A stretch of DNA of 64,000 bases from Methanoplanus sp. FWC-SCC4 (GTDB lineage Archaea > Halobacteriota > Methanomicrobia > Methanomicrobiales > Methanomicrobiaceae). Both the position numbers and the translations under genes were made by a program. The stretch is from positions 558,001 through 622,000 of the forward strand of contig NZ_CP043875.1 of the NCBI RefSeq assembly GCF_032878975.1, written 5' to 3'. This document shows, in pieces, positions 27,181 to 37,326 of the stretch (the first letter of the stretch is position 1; every line of letters starts with the position of its first letter). The notes beneath the pieces were generated by a model that did no database searches, had not been told where the DNA came from, and saw only the letters and a list, made by a program, of their open reading frames with translations.

Positions 27181-28368
27181 TTATTTAGCTCCGTTATCAA
27201 TCTTTTCTGAAGCTATTCTTTCAGCCATTGCAGCTATCTTTTTGATTGGAAGACCTGTTTCTTCTGCACATTTTTTTGCATCTTCATATTCTGCTTTTAA
27301 AGTAACAGGTTCTGTTTCGATCCAGCCTATTTTAACATTTATTGCATATATTCTGCCTTTTAATTCCAGTGATACCGTTTCAAAGGTTCTTTTAAGAATA
27401 GATCTGTGTATTGAGCGTATGTGCCTAATACCAAGAGTTCCCAGTTCTTCTGATAATATCCTTACAAACATGTCCGCTTCTTCAGGTTTGCAAATCACTC
27501 TGATCAGTGATCCGTTTCTTCCCTTTTTCATATTTATCGGGATTGAAGAAGCATCTCTTGCGCCTTCATCCATAAGTCGCTGTATAGTATATGCTATGAC
27601 TTCCCCTGTTGCATCATCGACATTTGTTTCAAGGATGTCAACTCTGTCAGATAGTTCATTATTTTGCTCTATTATCAGAGTTCTAAGGACATTGGGGGTA
27701 TTTTGAGGATTCTTTGTTCCTGCACCATATCCTGTTGCAATTATTCTGCCTTCAGGTTCAGTATTGGAATATGTTGAGAATTCAGAGAGAAGTGCAGCAC
27801 CTGTGGGTGTACAAAGTTCTCCTTCTTCAGGGTCTTTTCCGTAGATCACCTGAAGGCCGCTTTCTTTCAGGATTTCAATTGTTGCGGGTGCAGGAACGGG
27901 TATTTTACCATGCTCACTGTTTACAAACCCGCACCCAAGAGCTAACGGTTTTATATATACTGCATCAGGATTAAGTGATAGAAATGCCGTGCATGCCCCT
28001 ATCACATCTGCGATTGCATCATCGGCCCCGACTTCATGAAAATGAGTCATTTTTGTGCCGTGAACATTAATCTCTCCTGTATTTATTCTTCCAAAAACAC
28101 GCTTTGCCATCAGTACTGCTTCTTTTGGGGCAATGCATGTGTCAATAATATTATTTACTTCATCAAGTGTCCTGTGTGCCTTGCCTGCATTGGTTTCGAC
28201 TTTTACTGCCGAAATACCACATCTTTCAACATTTTTAAAATCCGGTTTTGATACGACAGAGCTCATTGCTTTTTCGACAGAATCTTTATCGGCACCAAGA
28301 TCCAGCAGTGCACCGATAATCATATCGCCTGCTGCACCATGAAAAGGATCAAAGAGGAGAATTTTCAT
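27181..28368 (-). CDS. larC: Pyridinium-3,5-bisthiocarboxylate mononucleotide nickel insertion protein (LarC)
   Basis: CTP-dependent enzyme that inserts nickel into the pincer cofactor of lactate racemase-type enzymes (former DUF111). It shows the N-terminus MKILLFDPFHGAAGDMIIGALLDLG, the metal-rich THFHEVGADDAIADVIG and CTPTGAALL. The ORF is uninterrupted, unlike the frameshifted larC1/larC2 of some bacteria. I prefer ATG 28368, where the family begins; an ATG at 28383 adds MYLLL. LarA, LarB and LarE are not in the window, so the target enzyme is unknown. Confidence 0.88.
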   Translation of the reverse strand: MKILLFDPFHGAAGDMIIGALLDLGADKDSVEKAMSSVVSKPDFKNVERCGISAVKVETNAGKAHRTLDEVNNIIDTCIAPKEAVLMAKRVFGRINTGEINVHGTKMTHFHEVGADDAIADVIGACTAFLSLNPDAVYIKPLALGCGFVNSEHGKIPVPAPATIEILKESGLQVIYGKDPEEGELCTPTGAALLSEFSTYSNTEPEGRIIATGYGAGTKNPQNTPNVLRTLIIEQNNELSDRVDILETNVDDATGEVIAYTIQRLMDEGARDASSIPINMKKGRNGSLIRVICKPEEADMFVRILSEELGTLGIRHIRSIHRSILKRTFETVSLELKGRIYAINVKIGWIETEPVTLKAEYEDAKKCAEETGLPIKKIAAMAERIASEKIDNGAK

Positions 28369-28419
28369 AAGTAACAAGTACATATAAGCGAGAGCATATA
28401 TGAGTGTTAAGGTGGACTT

Positions 28420-30957
28420 ATGATTTGTCTAAAAGTAGATAGTGCATATCCCGAGGATCAGGGCGGAGGCAGGGCAAGGCTTGATCCTGAGACCATGCTT
28501 CATCTCCATTTATCTCCCGGAGATCTGGTCTATATTGACGGCAAAAAGAGGACAGTAGCAAAAGTCTGGAGAATGCTTGTCAATGACTGGAATCAGGAAA
28601 AAGTACGTATTGATAATTATATCAGGTTAAATGCCGAGGTTAGCATCGGAGACAAGGTAGACATTTCTCCTGTAAAAGATGTTGTCGCAGCTGAGCATGT
28701 AATACTGGCACCGCCTGAAGATCTTCCAAAACAGCTTCCTATAAATTATAACAGCGCGGTTTCAAGACTGATTGACTTCCCTGTTGTAAAAGGTGATAGT
28801 GTGCCTGTTTCTGCCGGGCTGCCATTCATGCAGCCGCAGAGTGTTGCTTTTAAAGTTGTTCACATTGAACCTGAAAATGCTGTAATTATTAACAAGGATA
28901 CTGATATTGAGTTTTCTGATAAACCGGCAGCAGGATTTGAGGGCTTAAAAATGATATCCTATGAGGATATCGGTGGTCTGAAAGGCGAGCTCCAGAATGT
29001 CAGGGAGACAATTGAGCTTCCTATGCGTCATCCCGAGCTTTTTAGAAAACTTGGAATTGACCCTCCCAAAGGAGTTCTTTTGTACGGGCCCCCTGGTACC
29101 GGAAAAACTCTTATAGCCAAGGCTGTTGCAAATGAAAGCGGTGCACATTTTATCTCTATTGCAGGTCCTGAGGTTATATCAAAGTATTACGGTGAGAGTG
29201 AGCAGCGTTTAAGGGAAATTTTCGATGAAGCTGAAGAGAATGCTCCTGCGATAATTTTTATTGATGAACTTGACTCAATTGCACCAAAACGTGAAGATGT
29301 AACCGGTGAAGTCGAAAGAAGGGTTGTAGCCCAGCTTCTGACAATGATGGACGGTCTTGAGGAAAGAGGACAGGTAGTTGTAATTGGCGCTACCAACCGT
29401 CTTGATGCAATTGATCAGGCTCTTCGCCGTCCCGGCAGATTTGACCGGGAGATCGAGATTGGTGCCCCGAGTGAGGAAGACAGAATTGAAATTCTAAGGA
29501 TCCATACTCGTGGAATGCCGATAGAGGGTGAAAACCGTCTTATCTTAAAGAGAAATGAATTCAATTGTTCATCAGGAACTGAAAAGATCACTCTTGAAAA
29601 AGAGCTCAAGCAGATTGATGATGAAGTGCACAGAGTTCGTGAGAAGATGCTGGAGGAATTTGGCTCAAAGACGAATGGATTTGTAGGTGCTGATCTCGCT
29701 GCACTGGCGCGTGAAGCTGCAATGAGGGCACTTAGAAGATATCTTCCAATTATTGATCTTGAGACGGATGAAGTTCCTCAGGAAATACTTGAATCAATGG
29801 AGATTAAATTAAGTGATTTCCGTGATGCATTCCGTGAAATAAATCCAAGTGCCATGCGTGAAGTGTTTTTGGAAGTATCGCATATTACATGGGGCGATGT
29901 TGGAGGATTAAAGGAAGAGAAAGAAGAAGTCAGAGAAGCTGTTGAGTATCCCCTTATACACCGTGACAGGTTTGAGAACTTAGGTATTGAACCTCCAAAG
30001 GGAGTTCTTCTATACGGACCTCCCGGAACCGGAAAAACACTGATTGCAAAAGCGGTTGCTAATGAAAGCGGAGCAAATTTCATACCTGTAAGAGGTCCCC
30101 AGCTTCTTTCAAAATGGGTTGGTGAAAGTGAGCGTGCTGTTCGTGAAATTTTCCGGAAAGCCCGCCAGGTGTCTCCTTCAATAATTTTCTTTGATGAACT
30201 TGATGCGCTTGCGCCTGCCAGAGGAAGTTCTGACACTCATGTAATTGAGAGCGTTGTAAACCAGATTCTGACTGAATTTGACGGACTTGAAGATATGACA
30301 GGGGTTGTTGTGATGGGTGCGACAAACCGTCCGGATATGATAGATCCTGCGCTCCTTCGTGCAGGGAGGTTTGACAGACTTGTGTATGTTGGTGAACCGG
30401 ACGAAATATCCCGGAAAAAGATTCTTCAGATTCATTCCAGACATATGCCGATTGAAGGATCAGTCATTGAAGAATTAATTGATTTTACAAAATTGTTTGA
30501 TGAAAGTGCATTTGAAAATGCTTTTGAAGAGATTGGAAAAAAGAAGGATATCTCGATAAACAGAACAATAAACGCAGATGAGCTAAAATCCCGCTTTGGA
30601 ATTGTTGAAAAGGAAACGGGATCGGTGATTTCCGCCCTGCGTAGAAGAAAACTGATAGTATCAGGGCTTCAGGAAAATGCTCTTTATATAAATGACCCAA
30701 AAAGAGACGAGCTTATTGATAAACTGGCAAAGAAAACTGCTGGTTATGTAGGATCAGATCTTGAGCTTTTGTGCCGTGAAGCGGCAATGTTTGCTATGCG
30801 TGATGGTTCTGCCTCGATTTCAGAAGTACATTTCAATAAAGCTCTTAAAAAAGTTCATCCAATGATGAATGAAAGGCTGAGGGAGCAGTATTCAAGAATA
30901 AAACAGCATTTCAAAGGCGGACTCCCTGCTCAGGTTCAGCCTGTTGAATACCAATAA
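28420..30957 (+). CDS. cdcH: CDC48/VCP-type AAA+ unfoldase with enlarged lid domains
   Basis: Hexameric two-ring ATPase that extracts and unfolds proteins, probably for the proteasome. N-domain 1 to about 190; D1 Walker A 223-230 with [15 protein letters not shown]2 Walker A 533-540 with [15 protein letters not shown]. It is 845 residues, longer than usual (about 740-810). The D1 lid has an extra charged stretch of about 35 residues (after MPIEGENRL). The D2 lid has about 75 extra residues (about 690-767), including a winged-helix-like part ([25 protein letters not shown]). AAGGTGG precedes the ATG. Only about 50 bp separate it from divergent larC. Confidence 0.93.
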   Translation: MICLKVDSAYPEDQGGGRARLDPETMLHLHLSPGDLVYIDGKKRTVAKVWRMLVNDWNQEKVRIDNYIRLNAEVSIGDKVDISPVKDVVAAEHVILAPPEDLPKQLPINYNSAVSRLIDFPVVKGDSVPVSAGLPFMQPQSVAFKVVHIEPENAVIINKDTDIEFSDKPAAGFEGLKMISYEDIGGLKGELQNVRETIELPMRHPELFRKLGIDPPKGVLLYGPPGTGKTLIAKAVANESGAHFISIAGPEVISKYYGESEQRLREIFDEAEENAPAIIFIDELDSIAPKREDVTGEVERRVVAQLLTMMDGLEERGQVVVIGATNRLDAIDQALRRPGRFDREIEIGAPSEEDRIEILRIHTRGMPIEGENRLILKRNEFNCSSGTEKITLEKELKQIDDEVHRVREKMLEEFGSKTNGFVGADLAALAREAAMRALRRYLPIIDLETDEVPQEILESMEIKLSDFRDAFREINPSAMREVFLEVSHITWGDVGGLKEEKEEVREAVEYPLIHRDRFENLGIEPPKGVLLYGPPGTGKTLIAKAVANESGANFIPVRGPQLLSKWVGESERAVREIFRKARQVSPSIIFFDELDALAPARGSSDTHVIESVVNQILTEFDGLEDMTGVVVMGATNRPDMIDPALLRAGRFDRLVYVGEPDEISRKKILQIHSRHMPIEGSVIEELIDFTKLFDESAFENAFEEIGKKKDISINRTINADELKSRFGIVEKETGSVISALRRRKLIVSGLQENALYINDPKRDELIDKLAKKTAGYVGSDLELLCREAAMFAMRDGSASISEVHFNKALKKVHPMMNERLREQYSRIKQHFKGGLPAQVQPVEYQ

Positions 30958-31137
30958 TAATTTTTTAGTATTTATCCTGAGCAGTATTTTCTTATTTTGG
31001 ATAATAATTTTATTTCTGATTGCAGTTTTTCTTTTTGTGTAAAAACTTATCACAATTATTATGCTGTAATGGACAAAAAAATACATTGAAGATCTGTAAT
31101 TCGTATATGATGCAGATAAATACGGAGGATAAAAATA

Positions 31138-32667
31138 TTGTCAAACTGTACAACATTTCTCGATAATAACTCTAAAATATACAATAAGGATGCATTGATC
31201 TTTCCATCGGAAAACAGGATTTATACATATGCGGGTATTCTTGATACTGTAAACCGTTATGCAAATATTCTGTCATCTTACGGGGTAAAAAAAGGTGACC
31301 GGGTATGCATCTATCTTCCTGCAATACCTGAATATCTATTGTTTTACTTTGCAATATGGAGAATAGGAGCTATATCAGTTCCATTAAATATTGTGTTAAA
31401 AGAGTCAGAGGTTTCTTACATGCTTAAAGACTCTGATTCATGTGCAATAATAACTGACACTAACTCCGGAGATGTTGCAGAAAGGGCATCAGCGGAAATA
31501 TCATCTGATATTTTGGTTCTAACAATTGGAAACAATGAATGGAATGATATCGTTTCTTCAGCCTCTAATGAATTCAGGGCAGTTTATTGTGATTCAGATG
31601 ATCTATGCCAGCTTCAGTACACGTCCGGCACTACCGGGAAGCAAAAAGGGGCAATGCTTACTCATGGAAACTGGATTGCTGCAATGGATGCGGAAAAAGA
31701 GCTTTTGGGTTTTAATTCTGAAGATATTTACCTTGGAATCTATCCGATGGCCCATGTTGGTGTTTCATGGGGTATTTCGGCTCTTAAGTCCGGTGCAACA
31801 TGGATAATTCTGGAGAGATTTGAACTTGAAAAATACATCTCTTATATTGCTGAATATAAGGCAACCGTTGTTGCAGCAATGCCTCCTGTCATACATTCAT
31901 TGTTGAAAACATCTCCCGGTACTGAATCTGTTTTTGCTTGTGTAAGAGAGATGATAAGCGGGGGAGGTCCTCTTCACCCAAGTATCTGGAAAGAATTTTA
32001 CAGTCGTTTTGGTGTTCCTGTCGTAAATGCATACGGATTATCAGAAACAATTGTTGTAGGAACAGGCACTGCAATCAGACCATGTGACTATGAAAGAGCT
32101 GATGAATTTCGAAGTGTTGGCAGACCTGTCGGGTATTCTGAGGTAAAAATTGTTGATGTAAATGATGCTTTGGAAGAACTGTCCGTTGGAGAGATTGGGG
32201 AGATTGCCCTTCGCGGTCCGGCAGTTGCAAAAGGCTACTGGAAAATGGAAGAAGAAACCAGAAGTGTCTTTTTGCCTGAAGGATGGTTTTTAACAGGAGA
32301 TATTGGATATATTGATGATAGTGGCATGGTTGCAATAACAGATCGCAAAAAAGACATGATTGTAATGTCAGGCTGGAAAATTTATCCGACCGAGGTTGAA
32401 AAAGCAATGATAGAACACCCTGATATTGATGATATTGCAATTTTCGGCTGTCCTGACTCACACAGAGGTGAAATCCCTGTTGCAGCGGTTGTTCTAAGGA
32501 CTGGCAAAAAACCTGATAAGGAGGCATTGAAAAATTTTGCAAAGGAAAGACTTGCAGGCTACAAAGTCCCGAGAGAATATATTTTTGTAGATATTCTTCC
32601 CCGTGTAAACCAGTGGAAACTTCTGCGTCGTCAACTAAGGGATGATTATTGCAGAGATTGTAATTAA
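31138..32667 (+). CDS. AMP-forming acyl-CoA synthetase
   Basis: ANL-superfamily adenylating enzyme (509 residues) activating a carboxylic acid as acyl-AMP and then acyl-CoA. The P-loop-like motif is YTSGTTGKQKGAMLTH; others are NAYGLSET, LTGDIGYIDDSG and KDMIVMSGWKIYPTEVE. The C-terminal catalytic Lys is kept in an unusual setting, PRVNQWKLLRR, where most family members have TxSGKxLRR. The substrate cannot be read from the sequence; medium or branched acyl groups are possible. TTG start with a clear GGAGGAT 8 nt upstream. Confidence 0.85.
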   Translation: MSNCTTFLDNNSKIYNKDALIFPSENRIYTYAGILDTVNRYANILSSYGVKKGDRVCIYLPAIPEYLLFYFAIWRIGAISVPLNIVLKESEVSYMLKDSDSCAIITDTNSGDVAERASAEISSDILVLTIGNNEWNDIVSSASNEFRAVYCDSDDLCQLQYTSGTTGKQKGAMLTHGNWIAAMDAEKELLGFNSEDIYLGIYPMAHVGVSWGISALKSGATWIILERFELEKYISYIAEYKATVVAAMPPVIHSLLKTSPGTESVFACVREMISGGGPLHPSIWKEFYSRFGVPVVNAYGLSETIVVGTGTAIRPCDYERADEFRSVGRPVGYSEVKIVDVNDALEELSVGEIGEIALRGPAVAKGYWKMEEETRSVFLPEGWFLTGDIGYIDDSGMVAITDRKKDMIVMSGWKIYPTEVEKAMIEHPDIDDIAIFGCPDSHRGEIPVAAVVLRTGKKPDKEALKNFAKERLAGYKVPREYIFVDILPRVNQWKLLRRQLRDDYCRDCN

Positions 32668-32739
32668 ACACTTTTTTATAAAAAAATCCTTTAATTTACG
32701 GATATCTATTTATTTGAATAAATCTCATTTATTAACCAG

Positions 32740-33354
32740 ATGGTAGCAGAAATCGAAGTGATAACTTCCATTGGTGATCATAAGAGATCTACAGGAGTTG
32801 TCGGTCTTGATTTTCAACTGGGAGGAGGCATTCCAAAAGGAAAAACAGTAATAATATACGGCGACGCTCTCTCAGGTTGTGATCGCTTTGCCCACCAGTT
32901 CTGGCTTGCTGATAAATCAGGTGAAAGTACATATTTTATGATTGATGGAAAGTGCGAAGAGGGAATGATTCCGGCCGGTGATTTATCAATAGAAGAGATA
33001 CAGTCCGGGATGAAAGGAAACTGGGTTGTGGTGGATTCACTGTCTTCAATTATTGAAAAATATGGCATTAAAGAAGCAGTTTCCATTTTAACAAAAGGAT
33101 CTGAGGCCATACTAAATTCCGGCGGAAATATTATGATGACATTGTACAGGGGTATTCATTCTCCGCAGGATGAAACAAAAATAATGCGTTCTGCGGATAT
33201 TTTTATATCACTCACAGATTTGATGCACGGAAGTGAGATCGAAAGAACTCTTGCAATAAATAAAATACCGGGTGAAGATGTACCGAGAAGGGCATACCCG
33301 TATAATATAATGGCAGACGGAATTGAACTTTCAACAACAGCAAGGGTCGTTTGA
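32740..33354 (+). CDS. RecA/KaiC-like protein with degenerate Walker A
   Basis: A 204-residue single-domain member of the RecA/KaiC superfamily. The opening TGVVGLDFQLGGGIPKGKTVIIYG is typical, but the P-loop reads GDALSGCDRF in place of GxxGxGKT, so the ATP-binding Lys and Thr are missing. The Walker B strand NWVVVDSLSS is kept. It is probably a non-hydrolysing partner or regulatory subunit. It stands alone, downstream of the acyl-CoA synthetase by about 70 nt; a common operon is possible. Confidence 0.75.
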   Translation: MVAEIEVITSIGDHKRSTGVVGLDFQLGGGIPKGKTVIIYGDALSGCDRFAHQFWLADKSGESTYFMIDGKCEEGMIPAGDLSIEEIQSGMKGNWVVVDSLSSIIEKYGIKEAVSILTKGSEAILNSGGNIMMTLYRGIHSPQDETKIMRSADIFISLTDLMHGSEIERTLAINKIPGEDVPRRAYPYNIMADGIELSTTARVV

Positions 33355-33375
33355 ATTCTTAAAAAAATAAAAAAA

Positions 33376-34395
33376 TTATATATTTTGTTTTTCTATTGAT
33401 TTATTCACGAAAAAATCTGTATTTTTTAGTGTTAAAACTCTTTTTTCAACGAGATGCCATGAAAGGATTGAAACAGGTATTATAATAAGAAATGAAAGTC
33501 CGATCAATGCACCTATGCCGATTCCCGGGAAAAAGTGAATAATGGTCTGCTGCAGAGGATATCCAAAAATATACATGCCGAATGAAAAATCCCCGAATTT
33601 TCCAAAACTGTTGAGTTTCTTTGACGGTATATTTGCGATGTACAAAACGGTATATGGTATTGCAAAGAATGCAAAGAAGAACATAAATATTGTCCCGTAT
33701 GAGAGAATTGCCGGTATCCATAATGCTGCCAGAATCCACCATTTAAACCCGATTGTTTCTCTTTTTGTGTAGAGATAAGCTCCGATAAGGAAGTAGAGGA
33801 CGAATCTTATTTTGTTGAGTGCAGGGTTTTCATACCACATAAGCCAGAGGAGCAGAACTGAAAACATGAAGGGGAAAAGACATTTCCTTCTCATCAAAAG
33901 TCCCGTAATTCCCAAAAACACTATTAGTATGTAGAGGATGAATTCCACGGGAATTGTCCAGAACGGGGCGTTTACATAAGTTACAGGATTGTCAGTAAAA
34001 ATTCCCAGTATGGCCCCGTTTGTATAGAAAGGAATTGCTGCCCAAGTTGACGGATTAAAAAGTGATTCAAAGTACTGGTTTATACTCATGTTTGTCACAA
34101 GCGGGCCAATTAGAAACATTACAAAAACAATTGATAATATCATTCCCGGAAAAATTCTCAGACTTCTTTTCCAGAAAAATCTTTTCAAATCCGGTTTTCT
34201 CTCCCAGCTCTGGGTAATAAGATAACCGCTTATTACAAGTAGTGTTGCAAGTCCCAACTGTCCTATTAAAAGATGCCAGTCAAACAGGAATACATTTGAA
34301 TAACCAAGAATCAGTGCAAAAGAGTGCGAAAAAATAATTGTTGCCGCTGCAAAAAATCTTAAAATGTCAAAATTGTTTGTAAAACGTTCATCCAT
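33376..34395 (-). CDS. Membrane O-acyltransferase (acyltransferase family 3)
   Basis: Polytopic membrane enzyme of 339 residues with about ten hydrophobic helices. The family signature NFDILRFFAAATIIFSHSF is at residues 8-26, with the catalytic His in the SHS triplet, and RFFWKRSLRIFPGM follows. Members acylate sugars of surface polysaccharides or glycans. Substrate unknown. It ends near a convergent gene and starts 18 nt from the metE stop, so it may be the last gene of an aspS-metE transcript. Confidence 0.85.
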   Translation of the reverse strand: MDERFTNNFDILRFFAAATIIFSHSFALILGYSNVFLFDWHLLIGQLGLATLLVISGYLITQSWERKPDLKRFFWKRSLRIFPGMILSIVFVMFLIGPLVTNMSINQYFESLFNPSTWAAIPFYTNGAILGIFTDNPVTYVNAPFWTIPVEFILYILIVFLGITGLLMRRKCLFPFMFSVLLLWLMWYENPALNKIRFVLYFLIGAYLYTKRETIGFKWWILAALWIPAILSYGTIFMFFFAFFAIPYTVLYIANIPSKKLNSFGKFGDFSFGMYIFGYPLQQTIIHFFPGIGIGALIGLSFLIIIPVSILSWHLVEKRVLTLKNTDFFVNKSIEKQNI

Positions 34396-34413
34396 TTAAA
34401 TGACTCACATTTT

Positions 34414-35310
34414 TTATAATTCAGATCGGACTTTGTCTGTTGCAGATACCATATTTTTTAGTTTGGCAAAAGCAACTTCCCTTGTGTGCATCCTCAGTCC
34501 GCAGTCAGGATCGATTAAAAGTTTTTCAGGTCCGAATATATCAACACCTTTTTCGATGCGTTTAACAATTGTTTCCATACTGTCTATTTCAGTATCAGAG
34601 GAGTCAACTGCACCAAAACCGATCTGCTTGTCTGCAATTTCTTTTTTAGAGACGGCTTCGAGATTATCTTTGTTGCATGAAAATTCAAAGTCAAGAATGT
34701 CTACCGGGAATTTTAACACATCATCAAGTACGTTTTCAATATTTCCACAGATGTGAAGGCATGTCGGGACACGCAGAACTCCGGTAATTGCGTTAACTGC
34801 CTCATAAGCTGTATTCATATTGGCAATGCCTGTTGATAATATGGGTTCATCAATCTGGAATATTGTTATTCCTAGTGATTCGAGCTTTGATGCTTCTGAT
34901 GCAATAACCTGGGCGAGATCAAGTACAAGTTCATCACGGTTTCGATAATTTGGTGTTTCAATTTTAAGAGCATGAGAAATTGTAGATGGTCCTGCAAGCA
35001 TGGCTTTTACTTTAGGATGTCTGGATAAGGCATATCTGGTGTCATCTGCTGTAATTGCCTTTGGAGATGGCAATACCGGACCTGACACTGTCTGATTTTT
35101 AATGCCAGGTATCTGGGATGTAAATGATGTAATCATATCTCCACGGATCTGTCCGCTGGATATAATGTCAATTCCTGCATTGATCTGATCAGAAACAGCT
35201 GTTTCGAGAGCTCCTGCAAAAGGGTTTATGATTGATTTTAAACCCTTTCCTCTAACTGCCGGATAACTTCCGACAACGGTTGTCGGAAGAAGTTTTCTAA
35301 CTATCGTCAT
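34414..35310 (-). CDS. metE: Archaeal methionine synthase (MetE C-terminal-like)
   Basis: Zinc methyltransferase consisting only of the catalytic half of cobalamin-independent methionine synthase (298 residues). Related methanogen enzymes take the methyl group from methylcobalamin or a corrinoid protein. It begins TTVVGSYPA. Zinc ligands lie in LHICGN and LLIDPDCGLRMHTRE, and homocysteine contacts in QIDEP. The ATG overlaps the aspS stop (ATGA), so translation is coupled to the tRNA synthetase. Confidence 0.88.
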   Translation of the reverse strand: MTIVRKLLPTTVVGSYPAVRGKGLKSIINPFAGALETAVSDQINAGIDIISSGQIRGDMITSFTSQIPGIKNQTVSGPVLPSPKAITADDTRYALSRHPKVKAMLAGPSTISHALKIETPNYRNRDELVLDLAQVIASEASKLESLGITIFQIDEPILSTGIANMNTAYEAVNAITGVLRVPTCLHICGNIENVLDDVLKFPVDILDFEFSCNKDNLEAVSKKEIADKQIGFGAVDSSDTEIDSMETIVKRIEKGVDIFGPEKLLIDPDCGLRMHTREVAFAKLKNMVSATDKVRSEL

Positions 35311-36596
35311 GGTGTAACTCTGTGACGGTCACGCGGGAAGAGAACAGCTTCTCTGATGTTTGGAAGGTCGAGCATAGTCATAATTAAACGCTCCATTCCC
35401 ATTCCCCATCCTGCGTGAGGCGGCATGCCGTATTTAAACGGCTTTAAGTAAAATTCAAAGCTTTCAGGAGATAAACCTTTGCTCTGAATCTGTTCAACAA
35501 GGAGATCATGCTGATGAACACGCTGTGCACCGCTTGAAAGTTCCATTCTTGGATGCATCATATCAAATGCCTTGCAGATTTCAGGTTCGTCTTCGTATGG
35601 CATTGCGTAATATGGTTTTATTGCCGTTGGCCAGTCGGTGATGAAGTAGTGGACACCCATTTCCTCTCCGATTGCACGCTCTGCAGCGGTTGAGAGGTCA
35701 TCTCCGTATCCTATGTCTTCTTCAATTCTTGCTGCTGCAATATCTATTGCCTCGGCATATGATATTCTGGGGAATGACTTTTTTGGAATCTCAAAATCAA
35801 TTCCGAGTGTTGCAATTTCATCACTGCAGTTTTTCTCAACATTTTCATATGCTGCAATTACAACATCTTCCAAAAGATCCATTGCATCATTATGATCTGC
35901 AAAAGAGAATTCAACATCAATAGATGTGGCTTCGTTTAAGTGTCTTGTAGTGTTGTGTTCTTCTGCCCTGAATATTGGAGCAATCTCAAACACTTTTTCA
36001 AAACCTGCTGCCATCATCATCTGTTTATAGAGCTGTGGACTCTGGTTTAAGAAAGCCTCTTTTTCAAAGTATGCAATAGGGAATAATTCTGTTCCTCCTT
36101 CGGTCGCTGCAGCAACAATCTTTGACGTATTGATGTTTATGAAACCGTTGTTGAAGAAATAATCATTAATTCCGTGTGTTACAGCACTTCTTATCTGAAA
36201 TATTGCCCCTACCTTTGGTCTTCTTGCATCAAGGTAGCGGTTGTCAAGTCTTGTTTCTACTTCAGCAAGAACTTTTTCCGAAACATCAAGCGGAAGGGGT
36301 GTTTCTGCTTTGCTGATGATCTCAAAAGAATCCGGAATTAGTTCTCTTCCGCCCGGAGCTTTTTCGGTTGGTTTTACTGTACCGGAGATTTTTACAACAG
36401 ATTCGCGTGAAACTTCCTTTGCAGCTTCTAAGACTGCTTCAGGTGCTTTTTTCTTAACGACAGTTGCCTGTAAAAATCCTGTTCTGTCTCTTAATATATA
36501 AAAAGAGAGTCCGCCAAGGTCACGTACTTCATGTACCCATCCTATGACCTCTGCAGTCTCAGTTTCTGCTGTTACTTCTTTCAGTGAAATTCTCAT
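35307..36596 (-). CDS. aspS: Aspartyl-tRNA synthetase, non-discriminating archaeal type
   Basis: Class IIb synthetase (429 residues): N-terminal OB-fold anticodon domain, then motif 2 ([20 protein letters not shown]) and motif 3 ([21 protein letters not shown]). H22 ([11 protein letters not shown]) and P81 (KAPGGRE) fall at the positions called 26 and 85 in the Thermococcus enzyme, where His/Pro marks relaxed anticodon recognition and Trp/Lys marks strict tRNA-Asp use. Therefore it should also charge tRNA-Asn with Asp for later amidation by GatCAB. First gene of the aspS-metE pair. Confidence 0.93.
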   Translation of the reverse strand: MRISLKEVTAETETAEVIGWVHEVRDLGGLSFYILRDRTGFLQATVVKKKAPEAVLEAAKEVSRESVVKISGTVKPTEKAPGGRELIPDSFEIISKAETPLPLDVSEKVLAEVETRLDNRYLDARRPKVGAIFQIRSAVTHGINDYFFNNGFININTSKIVAAATEGGTELFPIAYFEKEAFLNQSPQLYKQMMMAAGFEKVFEIAPIFRAEEHNTTRHLNEATSIDVEFSFADHNDAMDLLEDVVIAAYENVEKNCSDEIATLGIDFEIPKKSFPRISYAEAIDIAAARIEEDIGYGDDLSTAAERAIGEEMGVHYFITDWPTAIKPYYAMPYEDEPEICKAFDMMHPRMELSSGAQRVHQHDLLVEQIQSKGLSPESFEFYLKPFKYGMPPHAGWGMGMERLIMTMLDLPNIREAVLFPRDRHRVTP

Positions 36597-36792
36597 AAAA
36601 TATCTGCAATAGTGTGTGTTCTAAACTCTTATTTTTGTTTTGCACTGCATCCGATTAATCATGAAAACAATTTACCAAAAATTGGGTATTCTTAATTTAT
36701 ATTTGATGAATTTTTTTGGAAAATATTTTGATAATCTTTAGTATTTTTTCTTTGGTTTCATCGTAATCATAAAATATAATCCTGATGAATAT

Positions 36793-36805
36793 ACTTTTTA
36801 TATAA
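36793..36805 (+). promoter_or_regulatory. TATA box of the universal stress protein gene
   Basis: CTTTTTATATAA, a near-consensus methanogen TATA box, centred about 30 nt upstream of the ATG at 36829. The transcript would have a very short leader; GGGATG at about 36815 could act as ribosome site if the start lies a little upstream. Confidence 0.6.
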
Positions 36806-36828
36806 TATATGCTAGGGATGTATTCGTT

Positions 36829-37278
36829 ATGATAAAGAAAATAATGGTTGCTCTTGATGGCTCTGCACAGTCTGAAAAAGCTTTGCAGGTTGCAGTTCAG
36901 GAAACAAAACTCAGGGGAGGAGAGCTTCATGCAGTATATGTGGTACAGCATATAATTACACACCAGATGATGTTTGATTCAGGAACCAAAACTCCCCAGA
37001 TCGCAGGTTTTGATCTTGCAAATGAAATTCTTGTAAAAGAGGCCGAAAGAGTACTTACTTCTGCTGAGGAGACGGCCCGTGATAGTGAAGTGAATTTTAT
37101 TGCGCACAGATTGTTTGGAGATCCAAGAGATGAGATCATCTCGTTTGCAGAGGAAAAGGGTATTGATCTTATAATTCTGGGAACCAAGGGCAAAAGCAAT
37201 CTTGAAAGAATGGTTCTTGGAAGTGTAAGTTCGGCGGTTGTTAAGAACAGCGGAAAAACAACTCTTCTTGTGAGGTAA
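36829..37278 (+). CDS. Universal stress protein (UspA family)
   Basis: Cytosolic nucleotide-binding stress protein of 149 residues. The strand MVALDGSAQSEKAL starts the fold, and the ATP-binding loop GTKGKSNLERMVLGSVSSAVV (G-x2-G-x9-G-S) near the C-terminus is intact, so it is probably an ATP-binding type. Monocistronic behind a strong TATA box. Confidence 0.92.
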   Translation: MIKKIMVALDGSAQSEKALQVAVQETKLRGGELHAVYVVQHIITHQMMFDSGTKTPQIAGFDLANEILVKEAERVLTSAEETARDSEVNFIAHRLFGDPRDEIISFAEEKGIDLIILGTKGKSNLERMVLGSVSSAVVKNSGKTTLLVR

Positions 37279-37326
37279 GACTGACAAACCCTTTATATTT
37301 TCAAAAAGAACAATTAAAATTTAATA

